From Lachnospiraceae bacterium (GTDB lineage: Bacteria; Bacillota_A; Clostridia; Lachnospirales; Lachnospiraceae): a stretch of 40,824 nucleotides of DNA. This document shows positions 1-7,123 of the stretch, one piece after another; within the stretch, counting starts at the first letter, position 1; every line of letters starts with the position of its first letter. The translations under genes and the position numbers were made by a program. The DNA lies in assembly GCA_024683935.1 (NCBI GenBank), contig JAIKXV010000051.1:1-40824 (forward strand). The letters are read 5' to 3'. Below the pieces are notes generated by a model. That model had not been told where the DNA came from and ran no database searches. It saw only the letters and a list, made by a program, of their open reading frames with translations.

Positions 1-93
1 AGGGCAAGAATATCCCATCTTCCCAATATTTATATTCTTGGAAAAGATGGAGTGCAGGAGTTCTGCAGAGTTTTTGAAAGAACACTTCAGTAA
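1..93 (+). CDS. 3' end of an unidentified gene
   Basis: The reading frame is open from the first base and stops at a TAA at 91-93, giving the last 30 residues of a protein that starts outside the window. The tail reads RARISHLPNIYILGKDGVQ and then EFCRVFERTLQ. It looks like a folded C-terminus rather than random translation, but I do not recognise the family. A second frame is open to a TAG at 137-139 and gives a less protein-like product. The call rests only on composition and position upstream of the Crp/Fnr gene. Confidence 0.4.
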   Translation, partial: RARISHLPNIYILGKDGVQEFCRVFERTLQ

Positions 94-161
94 GAGGTTA
101 AAGATTGAGTTAATGAGCATAGCCCACACAATAGAGTTTTAGAAAAGTCAATGGAGCCGTC

Positions 162-734
162 ATGTCAGATTATAATAATTTCGTTCAAAACTATTTCCTA
201 AATATTAGTAAAAACAGGGAACTCTCTGAAGAACTGACCGGGATAGCTGCCTATAAACATATTTCCGGCGGGGAGAGTATTCTGGAGGCCGGACATAGAA
301 CCAACTATATCTGTCTTGTGGTTTCCGGATTGGTCAGAGGGTTCTATATTGATGAAGAAGGCAATGACAGAACAAAGTGCTTTTCACTTCAGGGAGACTG
401 GTGCTGTAGCTATAATTATATCTCGGATATGCCATGCCCCTTCTTTTTGGAAGCGGAACAAGACTCTGTTTTAGCCATGTTTCATATTCCGGATATTGCG
501 AAGATTAAGGAAAAATTTCCGATATTAAAGAAAAAGATAGAAGAATTACTGGCAGAGACAATGATGAAATCCGAGCAGCGGATTTATTCATTTATTTCCA
601 TGGAAGCAAAAGACCGGTATTTGCTTATTATGAAAGAGCAGCCCGAACTGGTTAAATTGGCGAAACAGGAGCATATTGCCTCCTATCTTGGCATCACACC
701 AAGTTCGCTTTCAAGAATTAAGAAAAATCTATAG
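162..734 (+). CDS. Crp/Fnr-family transcriptional regulator
   Basis: This 190-residue protein has the Crp/Fnr layout. Residues about 20-120 form a cyclic-nucleotide-binding-like beta barrel, including GGESILEAGHRTNYICLVV and a GLVRGFY strand. A dimer helix follows, and then a short C-terminal helix-turn-helix ending in QEHIASYLGITPSSLSRIKK. The recognition helix SSLSRIKK is typical of the family. No Cys cluster for an Fe-S centre is seen at the N-terminus, so it is not a classical oxygen-sensing FNR, and its ligand is unknown. A GGAG lies a few bases before the ATG. A perfect 14-bp palindrome just after the stop may be its own or its neighbour's operator. The next gene, a dehydrogenase, is a likely target. 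Confidence 0.85.
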   Translation: MSDYNNFVQNYFLNISKNRELSEELTGIAAYKHISGGESILEAGHRTNYICLVVSGLVRGFYIDEEGNDRTKCFSLQGDWCCSYNYISDMPCPFFLEAEQDSVLAMFHIPDIAKIKEKFPILKKKIEELLAETMMKSEQRIYSFISMEAKDRYLLIMKEQPELVKLAKQEHIASYLGITPSSLSRIKKNL

Positions 735-737
735 TAC

Positions 738-751
738 TTGTCATATGACAA
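738..751. promoter_or_regulatory. Perfect 14-bp palindrome, candidate Crp/Fnr operator
   Basis: TTGTCATATGACAA is an exact inverted repeat lying 3 bases after the regulator stop and about 60 bases before the dehydrogenase start. Crp/Fnr proteins generally bind dyads of similar length and form (TTGAT-N4-ATCAA for FNR, TTAACA-type for PrfA). That this regulator uses the site is inference. Confidence 0.45.
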
Positions 752-774
752 TTACAAAGCAGTATGCATTTTAT

Positions 775-809
775 AAAATCATCTCAAAAAAGAAACGTGA
801 GGTGATTTT
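775..809 (+). promoter_or_regulatory. Hairpin that buries the ribosome site of the dehydrogenase
   Basis: AAAATCATCTC (775-785) pairs with GAGGTGATTTT (799-809) with one G-U pair and a 13-base loop. The right arm contains the GAGGTG ribosome-binding site, and a T-run leads straight to the ATG at 813. It could act as an attenuator-like terminator or as a translational lid. It could also be the terminator of the upstream regulator gene. No ligand-binding fold is visible. Confidence 0.4.
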
Positions 810-812
810 TTT

Positions 813-1649
813 ATGGAAAAAACAGTGCTGATTACAGGCTGTTCGTCAGGATTCGGAAGAGCGCTATGTAATGAATTTAAAGACCGGGGCTATTATGTTA
901 TAGCCACTGCGCGAAATGTTATGAAGCTCGCTGATGTAGGGGCAGATTTAAAAGTTGAATTGGATGTCAGTGATGGGTGCAGCATTCGTAATTCAATGAA
1001 ATTAATACTTAGTGAGGTTTCCGGGATAGATATTCTAATCAATAATGCCGGATATTCCGTAAGAAGTGCAGTTGAAGAAATCGAAATCGACAGGCTTAAA
1101 GATATGATGGATGTAAATGTCTTTGGGGCAATCCGGATGATGCAGGCTGTTTTGCCTGTGATGAGAGAGCATGGCGGAGGAAGAATCTATAACATAGGTT
1201 CAATATCAGGCAGAATGACGGGGATTGCCAATGGCGGATATTGTAGCAGCAAATATGCGATAGAGGCTATTACAGAGGCGGCCAGATATGAAACAAAGGA
1301 CATGGGAATTGAAATATGTGTAATTGAACCTGGAGCTATGGACACAGTTTTTTTCGAAACACTGACCAAAAATTCCGACAAGAAAATGAAGGACCCTGAC
1401 TCGTGCTACAGAGATATTTATGAGCGTGATCTAAAGTTTCGAGGCAAACAGGCAAAGGCAGATGTCCAAACATGTGCAGAAAGACTGGTTCAGATTAATG
1501 AGAGAAGGAAACTAAAGGTCAGATATACAATATGTGTTTCGTGGATATACAGAATATTTACGAAAATGCCGGATGGATTAAAAGAATGGGCGATCAGGAG
1601 ATCCATGAAGTGGCGCTTACAAATAGCGGATATGGCGTTTTGGATATGA
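813..1649 (+). CDS. Short-chain dehydrogenase/reductase (SDR)
   Basis: This is a 278-residue classical SDR. The nucleotide-binding glycine motif TGCSSGFG lies at residues 8-15 and NNAG at about 76-79. The catalytic serine lies in NIGSISG, and YCSSK supplies the Tyr and Lys of the YxxxK pair at about residues 143-147. The PG turn that follows (IEPGAMDT) is also typical. The enzyme should reduce or oxidise a carbonyl or alcohol with NAD(P)H, and the substrate cannot be read from the sequence. The C-terminal 60 residues (KVRYTICVSWIYRIF) resemble the hydrophobic tail of membrane-associated SDRs. GAGGTG precedes the ATG. A second frame stays open past the stop up to the insertion sequence, so the extreme C-terminus may be altered. 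Confidence 0.9.
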   Translation: MEKTVLITGCSSGFGRALCNEFKDRGYYVIATARNVMKLADVGADLKVELDVSDGCSIRNSMKLILSEVSGIDILINNAGYSVRSAVEEIEIDRLKDMMDVNVFGAIRMMQAVLPVMREHGGGRIYNIGSISGRMTGIANGGYCSSKYAIEAITEAARYETKDMGIEICVIEPGAMDTVFFETLTKNSDKKMKDPDSCYRDIYERDLKFRGKQAKADVQTCAERLVQINERRKLKVRYTICVSWIYRIFTKMPDGLKEWAIRRSMKWRLQIADMAFWI

Positions 1650-1709
1650 CAAAATATAAAGCCGATGTGTTTGTTAAGATGATGAATGCATCGGAAGATA
1701 TAAGTATCT

Positions 1710-1724
1710 AAAACTTCCCACACC
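1710..1724 (+). repeat. Left terminal inverted repeat of the IS
   Basis: AAAACTTCCCACACC matches the complement of 3281-3295 at 14 of 15 positions and sets the left border. Confidence 0.8.
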
Positions 1725-1841
1725 AAAAAGGTGTGTTGAACCTTGAAAATTCAACAATGTCGGCAAATAAATAGGGCATAGAGCCCGCACCTTTGGTATA
1801 ATTGAATTGACAAAAAACAAACACACCTCAGGAGGTTTTCT

Positions 1842-3158
1842 ATGTCGAATTCAATTATATCACAGGAACAGGACGGACAGGATCTTTTTAATGCGATTTC
1901 TGCATTCTTCTGCAAGTTTAAGATTGGATACCTTCTCAGAACCTGCAATGCGCAGAAAGAAAAAGGTGTTCCGGTTCTTGATATCTTCAAGTACAAGCTT
2001 TGTAATGTTTTCAAGGATCGGAGCATGTACATGCAGCAGAAGACCGGAGCCTTTAAGGAGGCGTTTTCCAAGAACACTTTTTACAGGTTCCTGAACAGTC
2101 CTAAAACAAACTGGCTACGCTTTACGACCACACTCTCATTGAGGGTTGCTTCTACCATCGAGCCGCTGACTAATGAGAATCGCGTAAATGCTTTCATCGT
2201 TGACGATAGTCTTTTTGAACGGACAAGCTGAAAGAAAACCGAGCTTGGATCACGCGTATTCGATCATACCGAAATGCGCTATCGCAAAGGCTTTCGCCTG
2301 ATGTCCCTTGGATGGACTGATGGCAACACATTCCTTCCGGTAAACAGCTGCCTTCTGGCATCATCCAAGGAGAGTAATCTCATCCATCCTGCTGAGGAAT
2401 TCGATGGCAGATCCCTTGCTGCCAGACGAAGGGAATTGGCTAAAACCAAGGGAACAGAAGTCATGATTGAACTTCTTGCCACAGCACAAAAAACCGGTCA
2501 TAAAGCAGACTACGTTCTGTTTGATACCTGGTTCTCAGGCCCGGCTCAGCTTATTGCTGTTAAAAATCCTGGCCTGGATTCAATAGCCATGATTAAGAAG
2601 AGTGGCCGGGTCTACTATGAATACGAGGGACAACAGCTCTCCATAAAAAAGATTTATGGTATCAGTAAAAAGCGCCGTGGTCGCAGCAAGTATCTTCTTT
2701 CGGTTAACGTCATGATCGGAAAGGATCAGAAGATACCGGCAAAGATCGTCTGTGTCCGTAACAAAAGGAACAAGAAAGATTGGATTGCCTTTATCTGCAC
2801 AAACACTGGATTGTCAGAGGAAGAGATCATCCTCATTTATGGGAAACGTTGGCAGATTGAAGTATTCTTCAAGACCTGTAAGTCCAACCTGAAGTTGATC
2901 AGTGGGTGCCACAGTCTTTCTTACGATGCATTAACAGCTCACGTAGCCATTGTCTTTGCGAGATATCTCATGATCGCATTAGAACAACGTCGCAACGAAG
3001 ATGATCGATCTTTAGGAGAGATTTTCTACTTCTTCACAGATGAGCTTGCAGATATCACCTTCGCCGAATCCTTTAGGATCATACCGGAAGCATTTATGGA
3101 TAGCATACATACAGTTTTCAAGCCAACTGAAGATCAGATGGAAGCTTTCATTGAGTAG
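1842..3158 (+). pseudogene. IS4-type transposase with an in-frame TGA
   Basis: Two open stretches, 1842-2231 and 2274-3158, lie in the same reading frame. Only one TGA codon (2229-2231) separates them from a continuous protein of about 438 codons. The codons just after it still read KKTELGSRVFDHTE, so this is a nonsense change and not a frameshift. The DDE core is otherwise complete. The first Asp lies in IVDDSLF just before the stop, the second in VLFDTWFSG, and the IS4 signature Y-x2-R-x3-E-x6-K in YGKRWQIEVFFKTCK. An AGGAGG ribosome site precedes the ATG. Restart at 2274 would give a protein without the first Asp, so it should be inactive. Confidence 0.85.
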
Positions 3159-3280
3159 TTTCTCAGCCACCTTCCTGATTATCTGCGTAGGTCATTGGCA
3201 AAAGGCGCCCTGGTTGCATGTTAGACTACTATTTTGCCTGCAATGCAATGTTGAGCTTTCAAGGAGCGAATCCCATTTCA

Positions 3281-3295
3281 GGTATGGGAAGTTTT
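3281..3295 (-). repeat. Right terminal inverted repeat of the IS
   Basis: GGTATGGGAAGTTTT is the near-perfect inverse of the left end and sets the right border. Coding-like sequence resumes within two bases. Confidence 0.8.
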
Positions 3296-3296
3296 A

Positions 3297-3602
3297 GTAA
3301 ATAAGAAAAAGCATACGTTCCGGATAACCGGGCTTTCCGGCGCAAGCAAAGATACGGTAAAGAAGATAAAGAAAGCCACCAAAGGCAGCAATGGTCTGCC
3401 CTTCAAGTGCAACCCCTACTATGTAAGGGACACTGACAAGGTAACGCCTAAATTCAAGAAAAACGGCACCCTTAAATCCGTAAAGATCTTTATAAACAAA
3501 AAGGATTACAAGGCAAAGAAGGACGAATTCAGCTACGACAGCAGCACAGGTACGATCCTGTTCAATAGCGTCAACCTAAATGGAAGCTATAAAGCAAAGT
3601 AA
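3297..3602 (+). pseudogene. C-terminal fragment of a Lys-rich secreted protein cut by the IS
   Basis: From the IS border to a TAA at 3600-3602, one frame is open for 101 codons but has no start codon or ribosome site. It reads KKHTFRITGLSGASKDTVKK and ends near STGTILFNSVNLNGSYKAK. The composition (many Lys, Gly, Ser, Asn and Thr) is that of repeat or Ig-like domains at the ends of Lachnospiraceae surface proteins. The last 50 residues look like a small beta domain. I infer that the IS, or a deletion starting from it, removed the 5' part. The metalloprotease gene starts 37 bases later and may once have shared a transcript with it. Confidence 0.6.
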
Positions 3603-3639
3603 GGTTGAATCAGCTCTGTATAGATATTAAAACAATCAT

Positions 3640-6444
3640 ATGGGCCAGGGAATATTAAAGAAAAAAAGCATACTGATATCATTGATCCTTTTTCTAATGC
3701 TTTTCTCAAGTGTTAACGTATTTGCAGTTCCGGCGGACAGTACGCCCCGTGAGTACATTCAAAGTGACGGCAGCACCATAACCGTTATTCTCCGGGGGGA
3801 TGAATTCTTTCATTACTATACCGATAATGAGAATGATCTCCTGTACCGGAATGATAATGGGGATTATCTCTATGTCATAAAAACAGATGACGGCATGTCT
3901 CTTTCTACTTTGAGCGAAAATAATGCAGGGCGCAGGATCAGGGCATCGGAACTTGCCGATGATGATATAAAAAAGCAGTATTATGGACTGTCAGGCTGGG
4001 ATTACGAGCCGCTGACGGATCGTGAGCTTCCGGATCCCGTTACCCCGGATAGCATTATAGGAGCAGACGAAGATGCTTATCTTGATTCTGCCGGGGAAGG
4101 AACGGCTGCTCTCCCACTTGTCACCATTGTTGTTAGTTTTAATAACATCGGATACAGGACGGATTATACCTGGTCAGATAAGTTATTTGGATCGGAAGGA
4201 TGCATAAAGGAATTTTATTATGAAATGTCGGATCATAAATTTACCTTTACGCCTGCAGAGGAGAGTTGTGAGATCCATAACGGAACTCCCGGATTTGATG
4301 AAAAGAATGACGGGATCATACATGTTACCATAAACAAGCTTCATCGCGACTGGACATACGGCAATTGGATGCTCCTTAATGATCTTTCTATAGCATTGGA
4401 ACAGGCAGATTCTTTTATCGATTTCTCCAGTTATGACAAGAACGGAAACGAGAAGATAGATAATAATGAGCTTGCTGTAAGTTTCATACTCGCAGGGTAT
4501 TCGGCTAATACGCTTCTGGAAGACGTTCCGTCTGAAACGCTTTTCTGGCCGCATCAGGGGTTTATACATGATTATTCCCGGAAATTTGTAGATGACGTAG
4601 AGGTTGACAGTTATATTGCTATTGCCGAAATGGATAAAGCAGGGTCCCAAGCTGCAAAACAGTCATTTCCCGGGACTTTCTACCATGAGCTCGGTCATTA
4701 TCTGGGGCTTCCGGACCTCTATGATACTGAAAATTATGAATCTAAAAATCCTTATCCCGATGATTATATCTGGAAAGGCTATTTCTGCAAGTATTTAAGC
4801 GTGATGTCCGAAGGAGTCTATGCGTATGACAGAAATAAAAAAGAAACATCCACGGGATTTGATGTGTGGTGCAGGTATTATCTGGGCTGGACAGAACCGG
4901 AAACAGTTGAAATTGATGGGATATATACTCTGTCAAGCCAGTACTCGGCAAAGGGATTTCACTCTCTCCTTATCCCCACGGAAAGGGAAAACGAGTATTA
5001 TCTCTTGGAAAACAGACGTTCGGAAGGTATTGATGAAGGATTGTGTGTATATGATAATCGCTGGGTGTATGGAAAAGTAACAGATGCCAACGGGATCGTC
5101 ATCTGGCATATTGATAATGACATATATGAAAGATTTAAAATACCTGTAAATGTCCCAAATCACCGTCCTGCTGTCATGCCGCTATATTATGAGGGACAGG
5201 GCGATTATTCAAGCTGGGGAAATTTCACGGATTATTCCCTGGATTTCAGGGAAACATTACCGGATTATTCCCTTCCTTTCTATAATAAAAAAAATTACGA
5301 CATAATATTTGAAATAGCCGAAGGCCGTGAAAACGGTCTCTTCCTGCCTCTGTACGGAGAGGGAGATAAGGCTGATGATCCCGACAGCCGGGTTTTAAGC
5401 GGTATTAACCTGCGTTTTATTGAAGATTCTTCAAGAGATATGAAGGTAGAGATAAGCGGCATCAGAGAACCGGACCGGGAGAACACAGACTCCTCCGGAA
5501 AACCCTTAAGTGAGCGGCTCAGTGAAAAGGAATTAGCCGTTCTTAATGATCCCAAAGCTGCAACTGTATCTAAAAATGAGATATTATCAAAGATAGATGA
5601 CACCATTGATAAGCGGGTAAATACAAAGCGTACAGTTTCCTTTGATTCCGCGCTTAAGGGAGACGGCAAAAACGTAAGTCAGGAGTACTGGGTAAAGCTC
5701 CGAACAAATAAGGCTCTACGCTATGATGGCAGAAAACACATATTCATCGGAAAGAGCAGTAAAAGTACCAGTCCCGATATCAATGTTCAGGTTTTCTACT
5801 GCGAAAAGAAGGGGGATTTTGCGTCCTCCCCTCCGGAGAATGAAAAATACGGAACAACCGGCAGTGACGGATGGACAGAGGCTGCAGTAAAGAATGTGAA
5901 GATCGCTAATAATAAAGATGCCACCTTTGATCATATGGGAAGGATCACTAATAATATAAAGGATCTGCGAGACACCACATATATCAAGGAGATAGTTCTT
6001 AAGGACAGGGAATTAAACCGTACTCTCGGAAAGGCTTTAAATAAAAAGATTGATTCCATGGTGAAAAAACTGAAGGCCGATAAAGGAAACCTTCTTACGG
6101 ATGGTGATCTTGACAGTGCGGAGTTTGATGAAAAGCAACTTATTATCCCTATATATCCGCTTTTTATCGCATCCGGAGATCCTGCTTCCGTCTATTCTGA
6201 CGGGAAGGGAAATGATAATAAATATTCTGTGGATGCCGGCACCTTTAATGCAGCAAAGGGGAGATTAAAGGGCGCAAGACTTGGGTTTAGATATAATAAC
6301 GGCATAAAAAAGACCGTAAGACTGAAATACAGCAGGAAAAAGAATAAGGATTTCCTGTCGGAAGTCACCGATATTGATGATAACGGTGTCCTTAAGAAAA
6401 GGCTCGAGGCTTGCGGCAAATATTTTGGATTTTTAGAATACTGA
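3640..6444 (+). CDS. Secreted M6-family zinc metalloprotease
   Basis: This 934-residue protein has a clear signal peptide: KKKS, a hydrophobic run to about residue 27, and a cleavage site after VFA. The N-terminal part carries the GDEFFHYY stretch common in M6 (immune inhibitor A-like) proteases. The zinc site HELGHYLGLPDLYD lies near residue 349 and follows the HExxHxxGxxD rule, with Glu as the catalytic base. Residues about 620-934 are a Lys- and Asp-rich extension with no domain I recognise, and no LPXTG anchor is present. It should be exported and cleave extracellular proteins. The ATG has no good Shine-Dalgarno, and only 37 bases separate it from the upstream fragment. Expression may therefore have depended on the lost upstream gene. 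Confidence 0.85.
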   Translation: MGQGILKKKSILISLILFLMLFSSVNVFAVPADSTPREYIQSDGSTITVILRGDEFFHYYTDNENDLLYRNDNGDYLYVIKTDDGMSLSTLSENNAGRRIRASELADDDIKKQYYGLSGWDYEPLTDRELPDPVTPDSIIGADEDAYLDSAGEGTAALPLVTIVVSFNNIGYRTDYTWSDKLFGSEGCIKEFYYEMSDHKFTFTPAEESCEIHNGTPGFDEKNDGIIHVTINKLHRDWTYGNWMLLNDLSIALEQADSFIDFSSYDKNGNEKIDNNELAVSFILAGYSANTLLEDVPSETLFWPHQGFIHDYSRKFVDDVEVDSYIAIAEMDKAGSQAAKQSFPGTFYHELGHYLGLPDLYDTENYESKNPYPDDYIWKGYFCKYLSVMSEGVYAYDRNKKETSTGFDVWCRYYLGWTEPETVEIDGIYTLSSQYSAKGFHSLLIPTERENEYYLLENRRSEGIDEGLCVYDNRWVYGKVTDANGIVIWHIDNDIYERFKIPVNVPNHRPAVMPLYYEGQGDYSSWGNFTDYSLDFRETLPDYSLPFYNKKNYDIIFEIAEGRENGLFLPLYGEGDKADDPDSRVLSGINLRFIEDSSRDMKVEISGIREPDRENTDSSGKPLSERLSEKELAVLNDPKAATVSKNEILSKIDDTIDKRVNTKRTVSFDSALKGDGKNVSQEYWVKLRTNKALRYDGRKHIFIGKSSKSTSPDINVQVFYCEKKGDFASSPPENEKYGTTGSDGWTEAAVKNVKIANNKDATFDHMGRITNNIKDLRDTTYIKEIVLKDRELNRTLGKALNKKIDSMVKKLKADKGNLLTDGDLDSAEFDEKQLIIPIYPLFIASGDPASVYSDGKGNDNKYSVDAGTFNAAKGRLKGARLGFRYNNGIKKTVRLKYSRKKNKDFLSEVTDIDDNGVLKKRLEACGKYFGFLEY

Positions 6445-6446
6445 CG

Positions 6447-6667
6447 CTTAAAGCTTGTTCTTGTTTTTTTTACCTTTTCGGAAAGTTCGGCCAGTTCTTT
6501 GACAGCTACGGAAATCGTCCTGGCAATAAAGCCATGCACCACCACATCTCCGAATCCCGTAGTGGATATCACATCATAGCAGTACCAGAGGGCATCGCCG
6601 TATTTTGTTATCCCGGGTTCTGTCAGCAGTATTATCCATGCGGCTATATAGACAAATATAAGTCTGT
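6447..6667 (-). pseudogene. Remnant of a two-helix potassium-channel gene
   Basis: Read on the minus strand from about 6665, one frame gives LNRLIFVYIAAWIILLTEPG, then KYGDALWYCYDVISTTGFGD. This is the first membrane helix, pore helix and selectivity filter of an Ion_trans_2-type channel (TTGFGD against the usual TTxGYGD or TTIGFGD). After VHGFIARTISV the expected second helix is missing, and the frame jumps to VKELAELSEKVKKTR, the usual cytoplasmic tail. There is no start codon: the frame begins inside the stop of the neighbouring gene. So the gene has lost its N-terminus and about one helix internally. It lies wholly between the protease stop and the next minus-strand gene. Confidence 0.65.
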
Positions 6668-7003
6668 TTAATTAAGCTTTTTACCGGATAATTCACTTTT
6701 CAGCATGCCGATCAGTTCTTTTACAGACACTTTGTCATCCGTGTCATAGCTGTCATCATTGACAGTGAGACATTTCAGCTTCCTGTCAAAAATGGTCTGG
6801 GCAACATGGTTGTACTCACGATCAAATTCAACCGGAGATTTTGATGTTACTGACCCGTTGCCAATGCTGTGAGCCAGCTGAATGTATACTACTTCATCAT
6901 GTTCATACACATTCAGTGTTTCGCTCAATCCCAAAAGATGTTTAAGTTCTTCCCTGTCTTCAAGCTTTTCTTCGAATTTGTGTGAAATCTCTGCAAGTTT
7001 CAT
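6668..7003 (-). CDS. Hypothetical 111-residue soluble protein
   Basis: The protein begins MKLAEISHKFEEKLEDREEL and is charged and mostly helical at the start. A beta-like middle follows (VVYIQLAHSIG), then an acidic helical end (VSVKELIGMLKSELSGKKLN). No signal peptide, membrane span or known catalytic motif is seen, and I do not recognise the family. A strong GGAGGT lies about 9 bases before the ATG, and a TATAAT box is found further upstream, so it is probably a real, separately transcribed gene. Its last codons overlap the start of the decayed channel reading frame. Confidence 0.7.
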   Translation of the reverse strand: MKLAEISHKFEEKLEDREELKHLLGLSETLNVYEHDEVVYIQLAHSIGNGSVTSKSPVEFDREYNHVAQTIFDRKLKCLTVNDDSYDTDDKVSVKELIGMLKSELSGKKLN

Positions 7004-7053
7004 ACGAAATGTACCTCCTATCAGACATATTCACATTCGTCGTTATGATAAAA

Positions 7054-7059
7054 ATTATA
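7054..7059 (-). promoter_or_regulatory. Candidate -10 box for the 111-residue gene
   Basis: The complement reads TATAAT about 50 bases before the minus-strand ATG at 7003. The -35 region is weak (TTTACT-like at about 16 bases). AT-rich sequence surrounds it. Confidence 0.4.
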
Positions 7060-7095
7060 TCATATATCTACTCTCAGTAAAAATACCGTTAGGGA

Positions 7096-7122
7096 TCAAT
7101 CAGGGAACCGTCCCCTGATTGA
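7096..7122. repeat. 10-bp-stem palindrome with AACCGTCCCC core
   Basis: TCAATCAGGG (7096-7105) and CCCTGATTGA (7113-7122) form a perfect stem around AACCGTC, one base after the kinase stop. It can act as a transcription stop or mRNA end-stabiliser. The same AACCGTCCCC core occurs on the opposite strand at 22633-22660, so it also looks like a member of a dispersed short repeat family. Confidence 0.6.
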
Positions 7123-7123
7123 C

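Larger units (their letters stand above)
1710..3295 (+). mobile_element. IS4-family-like insertion sequence, about 1.59 kb
   Basis: The element is bounded by inverted ends AAAACTTCCCACACC (1710-1724) and the complement of GGTATGGGAAGTTTT (3281-3295), which match at 14 of 15 positions. Weaker similarity continues inward (CTTGAAA, TCAACA in both ends). One transposase frame fills the interior. A CACACC-A5-GGTGTG hairpin lies at the left end (1719-1735), as often seen where an element blocks read-through. I see no flanking target duplication. The right side abuts a gene fragment with no start, which points to a deletion or recombination after insertion. With the in-frame stop in the transposase, this copy is probably immobile. 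Confidence 0.85.

Noticed and set aside
1650..1709. Second coding frame after the dehydrogenase stop
   Set aside because: It reads protein-like for about 20 residues (DMTKYKADVFVKMMNASEDI), but too short to assign; it may be a frameshifted tail or the end of a lost gene.
2229..2231. TGA read as selenocysteine or as part of a different genetic code
   Set aside because: Other genes in the window use TGA as a normal stop, and no selenocysteine logic applies to an IS4 transposase at this point.
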